Below are positions 1 through 8,366 of a stretch of 35,450 nucleotides of DNA, one piece after another. The translations under genes were made by a program, and so were the position numbers. Positions within the stretch are counted from its first letter, which is position 1. Each line of letters begins with the position of its first letter. A model generated the notes under the pieces. It searched no databases and was not told the DNA's origin. It worked only from the letters and a program-made list of their open reading frames with translations. Origin of the DNA: DASPWV01 sp046726375 (GTDB taxonomy: Bacteria > Acidobacteriota > Vicinamibacteria > Vicinamibacterales > UBA2999); NCBI GenBank assembly GCA_046726375.1, contig JBKPAJ010000209.1, forward strand, positions 1 through 35,450, read 5' to 3'.

Positions 1-1037
1 GGGCCACGCCGACTCTTGAGGCGTGCGAATTGCGCGTGAAAATAGGTGTCTTTCGCGCGTGCGGCGGCCCAGGCCGCTTGCACCATCGTGGTCTTCAGCC
101 ACGGTGCACTCGGCCGCGTCCGCGTCGACCGCCGTTTGCCCGCGCTCTCGTCCAGTCGGGGCGCGAAGCCGGCCCACGAGACCAGATGCCCGGCGGTGGG
201 AAAGGGGCTGACGTCGTCACTGATCTCGGCGAGGATGACCGCCGCCACCGTGTCACTGATCCCCGGGATGGTCCTCAGGAGCGTGCGGGCGGCGCGAAAG
301 GGGGCCAGCGCCTCCTCCACGCGCTGGTCGAGCGTGTCGAGTCCATCCTGGATCGCGTCGATCTGCGCGAGATGCAGCTGCAACATGAAGCGATGATGCG
401 CCGTGACGCGCCCGTGCAGGGCCTCGACCAGTTGGCCGTGCGACGCCTTGAGCCGTCCCCGCGCCAGGGCCGCCAGCCGCTCGGCATCCGTCTCGCCGTC
501 GATGAGCGCCTGCAGCATCGCGCGCCCGCTCAGGCCGCGGAGGTCACTGATCGTTTCGGTCAGCTTGATGTTGGCATCCTGCAGGATTTTCTGCAGCCGT
601 TGGGTGTGCCGCCCCCGCTCCCGCACGAGCTGTTTCCGCGTGCGGGTCAGGTCGCGCAGCGCCTGCACGGGGGCGGGCGGGACAAAGCTGCCGCGGATCA
701 AGCCGACGGCCAGCAGATCGGCGAGCCACTGCGCGTCACTCATGTCACTCTTGCGACCGGGCACGTGCTTGACGTGGTGGGCATTGGCCAACGTCACCGC
801 GAACTGGTCTTCGAGCACATGCCAGACGGGCTTCCAGTACACGCCCGTGGCTTCCATCACGACGTGCGTCACCGCGAGCGCCGCCAACCAGTCCGCCAAG
901 TCGAGCAACCCGCGGGTGGTCGTCGGCACGGTCAGTCGTTGATACGTCACCGTGTGGTTCACCACGATCCGCGCGCAGGCCACCGCCTGCCGCGCATGAA
1001 CATCCAAACCGCCACATCGCGCATAGAGCAGCTGCAT
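1..1037 (-). CDS. IS110-family transposase (DEDD recombinase), C-terminus cut by window edge
   Basis: Recombinase that moves the element, in the IS110 family guided by a bridge RNA. The minus frame from ATG 1037 is open to base 1, giving about 345 residues; family members are usually about 330-410, so only a short tail is missing. The N-terminus reads MQLLYARCGGLDVHARQ, matching the RuvC-like DEDD start, and VVMEATGVYW follows at about residues 60-70. The C-terminal transposase_20 part is clear: LLRTIPGISDTVAAVILAEI, then FPTAGHLVSWAGFAPRLDESAGK and WAAARKDTYFHAQFARLKSRRG just before the edge. The serine in the ESAGK stretch is the expected position of the catalytic Ser. A GGGAGG ribosome site lies 7 bases before the ATG and fixes the start. 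Nothing seen suggests inactivation. Confidence 0.9.
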   Translation of the reverse strand, partial: MQLLYARCGGLDVHARQAVACARIVVNHTVTYQRLTVPTTTRGLLDLADWLAALAVTHVVMEATGVYWKPVWHVLEDQFAVTLANAHHVKHVPGRKSDMSDAQWLADLLAVGLIRGSFVPPAPVQALRDLTRTRKQLVRERGRHTQRLQKILQDANIKLTETISDLRGLSGRAMLQALIDGETDAERLAALARGRLKASHGQLVEALHGRVTAHHRFMLQLHLAQIDAIQDGLDTLDQRVEEALAPFRAARTLLRTIPGISDTVAAVILAEISDDVSPFPTAGHLVSWAGFAPRLDESAGKRRSTRTRPSAPWLKTTMVQAAWAAARAKDTYFHAQFARLKSRRG

Positions 1038-1270
1038 CAGCGTTCCTCCCGGTGGCGCGCCGGCGCAGCGTCCCCGGTTGCGAAATCTCCAAGTCGCGCT
1101 CACCGATCAGGGCCGGGGCTGCACTACGGGGTGCTCGCGGGACTCCAGGTCACACTCAAGTACGGGCTCAACGGCACCAAGTTGGAGCCGACCTCGCTGC
1201 CAGCACGCTGCGTCGACTGTACCCCGTTTCATCCCACAGGGTGCGTCGTGGCGCATGGGACACTCAAGTG
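1038..1270 (-). ncRNA. Candidate IS110 bridge-RNA region (non-coding end upstream of transposase)
   Basis: This stretch lies between the presumed element end and the transposase start, where IS110-group elements encode the bridge RNA that pairs with donor and target DNA. The sequence is GC-rich with no credible gene. A 10-base perfect direct repeat, ACACTCAAGT, occurs at 1152-1161 and at 1260-1269, that is, inside the putative RNA and beside the presumed element end. Such a match is what a donor-binding loop would give. I have not folded the RNA, and the exact ends of any transcript are unknown. Confidence 0.4.
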
Positions 1271-1286
1271 AATTGAGGGGGTAGAC

Positions 1287-1320
1287 CCATCATCACATCG
1301 TCACGTCGTCACATCATTTC
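1287..1320. repeat. CATC/GATG-type short repeat between IS110 end and DUF3096 gene
   Basis: About 34 bases of degenerate CATCACATCGTCACGTCG units. The same unit type forms the larger array at 16465-16680. It sits downstream of the stop of the minus-strand gene ending at 1355, and the IS110 element appears to abut or interrupt it. Confidence 0.55.
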
Positions 1321-1354
1321 GCCAGGTCGTCAGATCGAACATCCTCAGCCTCGA

Positions 1355-1504
1355 TCACCGAAGCGCGATGATGCCGAGCCCGAGCAAGCCGACGAGAATC
1401 AGGTAAATCGCGACAAGGTAATTCAAGAGCCTCGGAAAGATGAGGATGAGCACGCCAAAAAGCAGCGCGATCGCCGGACTCAACGACTCGACGCCAATGA
1501 CCAT
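1355..1504 (-). CDS. Small membrane protein, DUF3096 family
   Basis: 49-residue protein starting MVIGVESLSPAIALLFGVLILIFPRLLNYLVAIYLILVGLLGLGIIALR in two hydrophobic segments separated by the short loop around FPRLLNY. The pattern of a first membrane segment ending in ILIFPRLLNY and a second IYLILVGLLGL is typical of DUF3096, whose function is unknown. I chose ATG 1504 over an upstream in-frame start at 1663 because GGGAGGG lies about 7 bases upstream of it and because family members are about 45-60 residues. The gene stands alone; upstream on the same strand is the decayed asparaginase gene. Confidence 0.75.
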   Translation of the reverse strand: MVIGVESLSPAIALLFGVLILIFPRLLNYLVAIYLILVGLLGLGIIALR

Positions 1505-1675
1505 CACAAGACCCTCCCGCAAAAGCGTAACGCAACTTGGCGGCCGCGCCGCGAGCAGCAGACGTTCGCGCAAACGCAGAGTCAGTGCACATGTGGCGAG
1601 CGCAGCAACGCTGACCGGACCAACTTCATCAGCGAGACTTGAATCGATCAGGCAAGCGCGCAAGAGCGTCGGCGG

Positions 1676-2675
1676 TCATTCACCCTTTGCTCGAACTTCA
1701 ATCCGACCGACGTGCTCGCCTCGGGTGTTCAAGACCGGCGGCGCGGCGAAACATGCGAGAACGGAACTCTCAGCGCCGCGGACGAGATTGAGATCGAGCA
1801 GCACCCGCACGAGCACAACGTCAGCCGCACGTTTCGCGCCGTCCTCGACCTTGACCGCAATGCCAAGCCGCGCGTCGGGTGCGCCGGCGCAGTAATACCC
1901 TTCGGCGCCAACCTTTACGAAGACGCGTCCTCCAGTGACGCGCATCACCTCGGTGCACAAGCGATCCGAGCCGGCGACGTCAGGATGCCTCGCCATCGCC
2001 GCAAATACTCGTCCGGCGGCAGAAGCGCGGTCGCAGGCGGCCGCCGCGAAGCGAGCGCAGGCGGTTGCAACGCAGTCGAGCGGCAGCGCAAACGTCGGCA
2101 AGCCGCAGCCGTCGACCGCGAGTTTCATGTCGTAGGACGGCACGGCCCGTCCAGCTCGCGATCGTCTGAAGAACGCGCTGCTGCATCGGATGCGACAACT
2201 CGTGATAACGGTCGAGGCGCCAAGCGTGAAGTTGTGAGAGCGCCAGCATGCCGGCGTGCTTGCCCGAGCAGTTGTTGTGGATGCGAGCGGGCGCAATGCC
2301 CGCTTCGACGAGCGTGTTGGCCGATGGCTGATGCATGGGCGGGTGTGCGCCACACGCCAGCGCTCGCTCGGGAACACCGGCCTTGTGCAGGATCGAACGA
2401 ACCGCAGCCACATGAACCGGCTCGCCGCTGTGCGAGGCGATGGTCACCGCGAGTTCCTGGGACGTCAGATTGAAGCGCTCGACCCCACCGTCTTCGACCA
2501 GTGGAAGCGCCTGGAACATCTTGATCGCGGAGCGGACGAAGCTCACGCAATGGACATCGCCGTCGTGTCTTACGATGTGTGTCGCACCCGCCTTCAGTTC
2601 ACACGTGACGACGTGCACCGAGTGGCGGGATTCCACATGCTCGCCGCGCCAGACTTCAACGACGAGCGGTTTCAC
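1676..2675 (-). pseudogene. Asparaginase (PF06089 type), interrupted by a frameshift
   Basis: Would hydrolyse L-asparagine to aspartate and ammonia. The 5' frame starts at GTG 2675, overlapping the previous stop by 4 bases (GTGA), and encodes MKPLVVEVWRGEHVESRHSV, then VRSAIKMFQALPLVEDGG, SGEPVHV, and NNCSGKHAGMLA. After IASWTGRAV, around 2141-2152, homology moves to another frame that continues PSYDMKLAVDGCGLPTFALPLD and runs to a stop at 1676 with the typical ending LNTRGEHVGRIEVRAKGE. Joined, the product would be about 332 residues, normal for the family. The geometry fits one extra base (or two missing bases). Both halves keep conserved motifs, so the lesion is either recent or a sequencing error. 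Confidence 0.8.
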
Positions 2676-5056
2676 CCGCGCGGGCTCCAGAGGAGCGCCA
2701 CGAGTTGCACGGCAACTGACCCGCGTTTCGGTTTGAGCAGCACCCGCTCGAGAGGTTCGTTTGATGTGTCAAACGAAGCAGCCACCTGCTGCATCTCGCG
2801 CTCGAGATTCGACGCCAGCGCGTCACGAGCCCCGCGCAACGCTGTGACGTTGGCTTCTGCGCGCGCGACGTCTTCTGCTTCTCGTCCGATGCGGCCCATG
2901 CCGCGCGCGGCGGTGGTCGCCCGGCCCAGGGTGCCCGCGCTCACAGCTTTTCTTCCCAGCAGCGCGCCGGCAATCGTCGCCGCAATCGAGACGCCGGCCT
3001 GGAGTTTGGATTCCGTTGCCTGCTGGTGCTCGCGCTGCACCGCCGCTTCGGCTCGCCGCAACTTGTCTTCGGCGGTGGCGAGTTTCGAGGCGTACTTCTG
3101 GCGCGTCTTCCCGACCGCTTCATCTCGCGCTTCGCGCAGCGCGGACTGGACGCGGATGCGAAAGGAGCGCTCGTCTTCATCCGGCCGCGAGGTGAGCTTC
3201 GCCCGCCCGCTGCGCAGCAGTTCCACGGTCTGCGACTGCGACGCCCAGCGCGCGAGATCTTTTTCCCACTGCGCATAGCGCTTTTTCTCGGTTGCAGCGC
3301 TTGGCAGATGTGCGAATGGCAACGCGCGATCGGGCTGCGAGTTAAGGTCCTGCAAGGAGATAGGTGCCGGTTCGGCATGCTCCCAATCCACGGGCACCGG
3401 TCCGTCGCCAATCGGCGTGGTCAAAACGACGTCGCGCACTTCGTCGATTTCGAGTCGCGAGTCGGTGTATGCCACCCGCACGGCGCCGAGGAGCGAAGGC
3501 TGGTAGACAGTCCCTTCGCCGGGCGCGAAGAATTGCTTGATCGCGGGGTCGAGTACAGGTGCGGTGGGTGCGGAAGGTGCGGCGGGTGGGCCCTGCCCCG
3601 AGCGAGCGTCAGCGAGTCGAGGAGTACGGTACGCCGGTGTCGCAGCCGCCTTCGTTGCTTCAGTGAGCCGCGCGATTTCTTCACGCCCCAGCGGTCCGCG
3701 CAAATACGCCATCGTCCAGCGTGTCTGAAACAGCGTCGGGGCTTCATCGTGCACGTTGTGCAGCAGGAATACGCGCTTCTCGAGACTCGACAGCAGGCCG
3801 TCCACCGTTGCGCGATCCAGTGCCGTGGCCGTGACCCCTTCGAGCCCGTCGAGCAGCCGATCCTTGTCGCGTTCGGTCTGCAGTCGGCCAAGGAACCACG
3901 TGCCGGTGTTCGCCAACGCTTTGTAATCGAGATCCACGGGGTTCTGCGTCGCCACCACCAGTCCAACACCGAAGGCGCGTGCCTGCTTGAGCAGCGTGAG
4001 GAGCGGCGGCTTCGACGGCGGATTCGCCACAGGCGGCAGGAACCCGAAGATCTCGTCGAAGTAGATGATCGCGCGCAGGCTCGACGTGCCGCGCTGCACC
4101 CGCATCCATCCCACCAGCTCGTTCAGCAGCAGCGACACGAAGAACATGCGCTCGCGGTCGTCGAGGTGCGCGATCGAGACGACGGCCACGCGCGGTTTGC
4201 CGTTCGCCGAGTAGAGCAGCGCGCCGATATCGAGCGCGTCGCCTTGAAGCCAGCCGGAAAACTCCGGTGCCGCGACGAGATGATTGAGCCGCATCGCCAA
4301 CTCGAACCGATCCACGCCGGGAAAGAACGACTCGAGGTCCATGACGCCGATTTTCGAGAGCGGCGGCTTCTGCACGGCCGCGATCAACGCGGGGAGATCG
4401 AGCGTGCGACCTTGCCGCCACGCGTCCTGCAACAGCGCCGACACGAGCACGTGCTCGCGGCTGCGCATCGGATCGGCGTCGACGCCCGCCAGCGTGAGAA
4501 GGCTTGTCGTGGCTGTGCTCACGCGCTCGCCGAATAGCTCGCTGTTTTCGAGCACGCCGGGGGGCGGCGGGGCGAACGATTTGAGGATCGAGATCGGCAC
4601 GCCGGCGGTGCTGCCAGGCGTGTAGATGGCAAAGTCCGCGGCTGCACGCAGCCGCGCGATCCGTTCTTCCGACTGCCCCCACTCCGCGAGTCCTTGCTTC
4701 CATCGCGCGGCTTCTCGAGCGGCCCAATCCGATTCGGCCATGCCCTTGGCGCGCGCGTCCTCAGGGCTCACCCATGGTCCCAGCGCAGAAGCGGAGAGCT
4801 CGGGAAACGTGAGCAGCAGGTTGCCGAGATCACCTTTCGGATCGATCGCAAGTACGGGCACGGCGTCGAGTGCCGCCTCTTCGAGGAGCGCAACGCCCAA
4901 TCCGGTTTTGCCGCTTCCGGTCATGCCGATGATGGCGGCGTGCGTGACGAGATCGTTGGCTTCGTACAACAGCGGCGCATCGGTCACGCGCCGCGACTCC
5001 GGATCCACGCGACGACCGAGATAGAACAAGCCAAGCTTTTCAAATTGTTCAGACAT
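2672..5056 (-). CDS. HerA/DUF87-like P-loop ATPase with C-terminal coiled coil
   Basis: 794 residues. Walker A is GMTGSGKT at 44-51, followed by VLAIDPKGDLGNLL at about 68-81, the layout of HerA/VirB4-type motor ATPases. Walker B is AIIYFDE at about 329-335, and GLVVATQNPVDLDYKAL at 365-381 is the sensor-like strand of the same group. Residues about 600-780 are charged and helical, probably a coiled coil, with a small Ala/Gly-rich patch (AATIAGALLGRKA) near 690. The start overlaps the end of the MutS-like gene by 8 bases and the stop overlaps the asparaginase start by 4, so these are co-translated. Family members act as DNA or protein pumps, but the substrate here is unknown. The pairing with a membrane MutS-like ATPase is not one I recognise. 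Confidence 0.8.
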   Translation of the reverse strand: MSEQFEKLGLFYLGRRVDPESRRVTDAPLLYEANDLVTHAAIIGMTGSGKTGLGVALLEEAALDAVPVLAIDPKGDLGNLLLTFPELSASALGPWVSPEDARAKGMAESDWAAREAARWKQGLAEWGQSEERIARLRAAADFAIYTPGSTAGVPISILKSFAPPPPGVLENSELFGERVSTATTSLLTLAGVDADPMRSREHVLVSALLQDAWRQGRTLDLPALIAAVQKPPLSKIGVMDLESFFPGVDRFELAMRLNHLVAAPEFSGWLQGDALDIGALLYSANGKPRVAVVSIAHLDDRERMFFVSLLLNELVGWMRVQRGTSSLRAIIYFDEIFGFLPPVANPPSKPPLLTLLKQARAFGVGLVVATQNPVDLDYKALANTGTWFLGRLQTERDKDRLLDGLEGVTATALDRATVDGLLSSLEKRVFLLHNVHDEAPTLFQTRWTMAYLRGPLGREEIARLTEATKAAATPAYRTPRLADARSGQGPPAAPSAPTAPVLDPAIKQFFAPGEGTVYQPSLLGAVRVAYTDSRLEIDEVRDVVLTTPIGDGPVPVDWEHAEPAPISLQDLNSQPDRALPFAHLPSAATEKKRYAQWEKDLARWASQSQTVELLRSGRAKLTSRPDEDERSFRIRVQSALREARDEAVGKTRQKYASKLATAEDKLRRAEAAVQREHQQATESKLQAGVSIAATIAGALLGRKAVSAGTLGRATTAARGMGRIGREAEDVARAEANVTALRGARDALASNLEREMQQVAASFDTSNEPLERVLLKPKRGSVAVQLVALLWSPRG

Positions 5057-6845
5057 CGAGACCCACCGATCGCATCAGGGGAATCGCATTGCCCGTCCGG
5101 ACGACACCAGGCCGCAGCTTGTAATCGAACGTCAACACGTCGTCTTCGAAGCGGTCCTCGAAATGGACGTTCGTCGCCATTGCGCCGAGTTCGTCGACGA
5201 TTGCCGTCAGCGCCAGGTCATGAGTGGTCACAACCCCGATGGCATCCAGATTGAGCAGCCCTTTCAGAATGCCGGTCGCGCCGTGCAGACGATCGCGCGA
5301 ATTCGTGCCCGACAGCAGCTCGTCGCACAAGAACAACACGCGGCGGGTCTCCCTCGCGCGCCGAACGATGGCGGCCAGCCGCGTGATCTCGGCATAGAAC
5401 CGCGATCGGCCTTCTTGCAGTGAGTCGTTCAGCCGCAGCGTGGCGCCAATCGCGAGCGGCGTCATCCGCAAGCGCTTGGCGCGAACCGGCGCACCGGCCT
5501 GAGCGAGCACCGCGTTGACGCCAATCGTGCGCAGCAACGTGCTCTTGCCCGACATATTAGAACCGCTCACCACGATCAGGTGAGGAAATGAGCCGCCGAG
5601 GCTGATGTCGTTGGGAACGGCGATTTGCTCATCGAGGAGCGGATGTGCGAGGGCCTCGCCTTCGTAGAACGGCGCGCCGTCCTCGATCTCCGGAAACGAG
5701 TCGCTCGGGTGCTCCGCGCGATATGTCCCCAGCGCGCTGAACACCTCGTATTCGGCGACAGCGGCGATCCAGCGCGGCACGGCCGGGCCGCAACGCTGAC
5801 GCCAGCGTTCGACGGCAAACGCGAGCTGCGTGGTCAGCAGGAGGAGCGCTGCAATCGGCCCGAACATCTGGTTGTGCCCCGAGCTCAGGAAATCGACCAG
5901 CCTGGCGAGGCTGCGCACCTCGGCAGCAGGCGCGCGTCCGGTCGCGTGGAGCTCGCCACGCAATCGGACGAGCGGCGGCGTGGCTACTGATTCGCGATCG
6001 ATACGGCGCATGAGTGCCGCGAGCACCTCGAGCTCGTGCTCGCGGCGCTCGACGGCGTGCACGATTTCGTGCACGCGTGCGCGGAACTGCCAAGCGAAGA
6101 GAAGCTGCACGACGAGTGCAAGCGGCAGAACCGGCGGTGGCTCCCCGCTCCAGATCCACACGATGAGCGACGCCGTTGTCGTTGTCGCGAGGAGCGGCGC
6201 GACGATGCGCGGCCACTTGGCTGTCAACTGCGCCGGCGCCGTCGCCCAGGCGGCGAGCTCCTCTGTGCGTACGGCGGCTTGCACGTCGGGACCAAGCACC
6301 GCAAGGTCTTCGCGCAAATCGAGCCGAGGCGCGAGCTCCTCGAGTGCCTGCTGCCGCTCGCGAATGACGTTTACCGGTGCGGCCGTGAGCAGCCAGCTGG
6401 CGAGCACGCGTTCAGCACCGTTCGTGCGTGTCGTGGCGAGCAGCTCGAACAGGCTGCCTCGCCCGAACAGATCCAGATCCTCGGCGTACAAATGCGAGGG
6501 ATCGGCGAATCGATCGCCATGGTGGCCAGTTCCTTGCCAACGGCTTTCGAGGCGCGCCAGGCCGCGCTCGTAAAACGTCGCTGCCCGCGTTGCGCGATCG
6601 CGGCGATTGAGCACCCGGCCGTGGTAGAAGGCGAGCGGAATGAAGATCAGTATGGGGATGACCAGCCACGGTGCGCTGGCCGTGCGAAGAGCCGCGACGA
6701 GGGTGATGCCCGTAAAAAGCAATCCAAGGCGCGCCCATGAAATGCGGCCGTGAAAGACCTCGGCGCGCGCGACGGCAGCCCGACGGGCCTCGAGCCGCTC
6801 ACGATAGAGCGCGCTTACGGCCTGACCTTGCCGTCGGCCTTCCAC
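5049..6845 (-). CDS. MutS-family ATPase with membrane segments, lacking mismatch-recognition domains
   Basis: 598 residues. The C-terminal third is a MutS ATPase domain: Walker A SGSNMSGKST at 427-436, then LRLNDSLQEGRSRFYAEI, Walker B VLFLCDELLSGTNSRDR at 503-519, and VVTTHD at 538-543. The N-terminal two thirds contain no mismatch-binding domain. Instead there are hydrophobic stretches at about 38-75, 215-255 and 326-345, with a MutS-core-like helical stretch between (LFELLATTRTNGAERVLASWLL). Homologues of this layout are annotated only as MutS-related, and mismatch repair is unlikely. It overlaps the methyltransferase upstream by 31 bases and the HerA-like ATPase downstream by 8. The first ATG (6845) was kept; I see no better start before the membrane segment. 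Confidence 0.8.
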   Translation of the reverse strand: MEGRRQGQAVSALYRERLEARRAAVARAEVFHGRISWARLGLLFTGITLVAALRTASAPWLVIPILIFIPLAFYHGRVLNRRDRATRAATFYERGLARLESRWQGTGHHGDRFADPSHLYAEDLDLFGRGSLFELLATTRTNGAERVLASWLLTAAPVNVIRERQQALEELAPRLDLREDLAVLGPDVQAAVRTEELAAWATAPAQLTAKWPRIVAPLLATTTTASLIVWIWSGEPPPVLPLALVVQLLFAWQFRARVHEIVHAVERREHELEVLAALMRRIDRESVATPPLVRLRGELHATGRAPAAEVRSLARLVDFLSSGHNQMFGPIAALLLLTTQLAFAVERWRQRCGPAVPRWIAAVAEYEVFSALGTYRAEHPSDSFPEIEDGAPFYEGEALAHPLLDEQIAVPNDISLGGSFPHLIVVSGSNMSGKSTLLRTIGVNAVLAQAGAPVRAKRLRMTPLAIGATLRLNDSLQEGRSRFYAEITRLAAIVRRARETRRVLFLCDELLSGTNSRDRLHGATGILKGLLNLDAIGVVTTHDLALTAIVDELGAMATNVHFEDRFEDDVLTFDYKLRPGVVRTGNAIPLMRSVGLDV

Positions 6846-7444
6846 AGATACAGCGTACGGCGGCTGCTGGCCGTGTCGGTGAATGTGTCCACTTTATCCG
6901 GCTGCCAATCGCCCATGCTGTAGTTGTGCGCGACAATCCGCGCGCCCGGCTTGAGCTGCCGCGTCAAGATTGGCCGCAGTTTGAGATTGGAAGAAGACAG
7001 CAAATACAACATGACGACCGTCGCCGGCGACACGTCGGTCTTCATCGCATCCTGAAGCGTGAACGTGACCAGATGCGAAACGCCGGCGGCTTTGGCGTTG
7101 GCAACCGATTCGGCAATGCGCTGAGGGTCGATATCGACACCCACTCCGCGCGCGCCGTACCTTTTGGCGGCCGTGATCGGAATCCTGCCGTCGCCGCATC
7201 CCAGGTCGTAGACCACGTCGGCTTTCGTCACCTGCGCCAGCTCGAGCATACGGTCCACCACTTCCTGCGGAGTCGGGACGTAGGGTCCGAGCTGTTGAGC
7301 GTCGAGCCTTTTCGCTGACGGTGCCTGACCGGCGCTTGGAGCTGGCAGTAGCGTCGTCGCCAACGCGAGAGCGGCCACGAAACGAAACACCAGAGTCATC
7401 ATGGGCAGCATACCTGAACCGGGATCTGAGTCCCGGAGGCGCAA
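6815..7444 (-). CDS. SAM-dependent methyltransferase with an apparent signal peptide
   Basis: 209 residues. The class I motif VVYDLGCGDGRIPITAA sits at about 77-93, followed by GVGVDIDPQRI (motif II acid) and TFTLQDAMKTD. The N-terminus has a hydrophobic stretch (MMTLVFRFVAALALATTLLPAPSAGQ), which looks like a Sec signal peptide. That is odd, because SAM is cytoplasmic; the segment may be an uncleaved anchor. Starts at 7444, 7411 (MLPMMTL) or 7402/7399 are all possible and none has a clear ribosome site; all keep the hydrophobic segment. It is first in a run with the MutS-like and HerA-like genes and is divergent from carD. The substrate is unknown. Confidence 0.75.
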   Translation of the reverse strand: MRLRDSDPGSGMLPMMTLVFRFVAALALATTLLPAPSAGQAPSAKRLDAQQLGPYVPTPQEVVDRMLELAQVTKADVVYDLGCGDGRIPITAAKRYGARGVGVDIDPQRIAESVANAKAAGVSHLVTFTLQDAMKTDVSPATVVMLYLLSSSNLKLRPILTRQLKPGARIVAHNYSMGDWQPDKVDTFTDTASSRRTLYLWKADGKVRP

Positions 7445-7604
7445 CTGTGTAATAAGTTGTCACCGTGCGCGCATGCGGTGTGCGAGCCGCGTGGCATTAA
7501 CCGCGTGAGAGAACGGGGGTTAGCGGCTAGTCGCCGGGCCGTTTTCGAGGGCAGCGCGCCATCGGTCCAATCGGTAAAAACACGCGATTTTTCGGGCTTT
7601 TCCG

Positions 7605-7634
7605 TTGATTTGGGGTGCTCGCCTGCGCTATACT
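7605..7634 (+). promoter_or_regulatory. Sigma70-type promoter of carD
   Basis: TTGATT at 7605-7610 and TATACT at 7629-7634 are separated by 18 bases. Transcription would start near 7641, leaving a leader of about 50 bases before the carD start. This is the best-matching vegetative promoter in the window. Confidence 0.6.
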
Positions 7635-7693
7635 TGTTTCCTCGGCAGCACGCTCCAGTTCCTACCGATTCACCATCCCGAAGCGAGGCGCAC

Positions 7694-8302
7694 GTGGCAT
7701 TTCAGGTTGGCGACAAGGTCATTTACCCAAACCATGGTCTCGGCGTCGTAGAAAAGATCGAGGAGAAAACGATCCTCGGCACGACTTGCGGCTTTTTCCA
7801 TCTTCGCATCCTTTCCAACGAAACAACCGTGCTCGTGCCGGTGGCGAACGTCGACAACGTTGGCCTGCGGCGCGCAATCACGGATGAAGAAGTGGAACGG
7901 TTGTTTCATTTGATCGGCGACGGCAAGATCGACAACCACGCCAATTGGAAAGGACGCTTCAAGGACAATTCGGACAAGATGCGCACTGGATCGATCTACG
8001 ACATGGCGGATGTACTCAAGAGCCTCACGTTCCTGTCGAAGTCTAAGAGCCTGTCGTTCCGTGAAAAGCGCATGCTCGATCGCGCGAAATCGCTCATCGT
8101 CTCGGAGGTCTCGGAAGTCATGCGCGTCACGACCGCCACGGTTGAGGATCGCGTCGAGAAGGCGCTCGAGCGCTGCTTCATGATGAAGGCACGCGCACAG
8201 CAGCGTGCATCGACGCGTCCGGCGGCAAAGGCGATGCCGGCGAAGGCGACGGCCACGAGCACACGCGCGGCGGTGGCGCGCCGGCAGGCGCGCGCGAGTT
8301 AG
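7694..8302 (+). CDS. carD: CarD-family RNA polymerase-binding transcription regulator
   Basis: CarD proteins bind the RNA polymerase beta subunit and stabilise open promoter complexes, notably at rRNA promoters. The 202-residue product starts MAFQVGDKVIYPNHGLGVVEKIEEKTILG, the Tudor-like RNAP-interaction domain, followed by FFHLRILSNETTVLVPVANVDNVGLRRAI and a helical C-terminal domain (KSLTFLSKSKSLSFREKRMLDRAKSLIVSEVSEV). A basic Ala/Lys/Arg tail of about 40 residues (ARAQQRASTRPAAKAM...) follows and is longer than in the shortest family members. I chose GTG 7694 because the CarD domain begins there and GAGG lies just upstream; the open frame back to 7457 covers the promoter. A repeat and a terminator follow at once. 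Confidence 0.9.
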   Translation: MAFQVGDKVIYPNHGLGVVEKIEEKTILGTTCGFFHLRILSNETTVLVPVANVDNVGLRRAITDEEVERLFHLIGDGKIDNHANWKGRFKDNSDKMRTGSIYDMADVLKSLTFLSKSKSLSFREKRMLDRAKSLIVSEVSEVMRVTTATVEDRVEKALERCFMMKARAQQRASTRPAAKAMPAKATATSTRAAVARRQARAS

Positions 8303-8307
8303 TGACA

Positions 8308-8330
8308 AGTTCAAAGTTCAAAGTTCAAGT
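8308..8330 (+). repeat. GTTCAAA heptad repeat, short copy
   Basis: About three GTTCAAA units directly after the carD stop at 8302 and before the terminator hairpin. The unit is the same as at 29419-29480 and 32132-32249. Confidence 0.7.
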
Positions 8331-8332
8331 TG

Positions 8333-8360
8333 ACGGCCACCTTGCGGTGGCCGTTGTTTT
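8333..8360 (+). terminator. Rho-independent terminator after carD
   Basis: A perfect 9-base stem, ACGGCCACC (8333-8341) with GGTGGCCGT (8346-8354), loop TTGC, then TGTTTT. It sits 30 bases after the carD stop. It lies only 7 bases before the plsC ATG, so plsC is either read through or needs a promoter overlapping this hairpin. Confidence 0.8.
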
Positions 8361-8366
8361 GTACAC

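Larger units (their letters stand above)
1..1286 (-). mobile_element. IS110-family insertion sequence, partial (runs off the left edge)
   Basis: The transposase reading frame enters from 1037 and leaves the window at base 1, so the transposase-distal end is missing. The transposase-proximal end probably lies near 1270-1286, because beyond it the sequence becomes a CATCATCACATCG-type repeat like the one at 16465-16680, which is host DNA elsewhere in the window. IS110 elements usually lack terminal inverted repeats, so the boundary cannot be fixed from one end alone. Confidence 0.75.

Noticed and set aside
30..1271. A 413-codon plus-strand open frame over the IS110 element
   Set aside because: It is the antisense shadow of the transposase; the minus frame encodes clear IS110 motifs and the plus product has none.
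3026..4537. A 503-codon plus-strand open frame
   Set aside because: It lies fully opposite the HerA-like ATPase, has an Arg/His-rich composition typical of GC-rich shadows and no motif.
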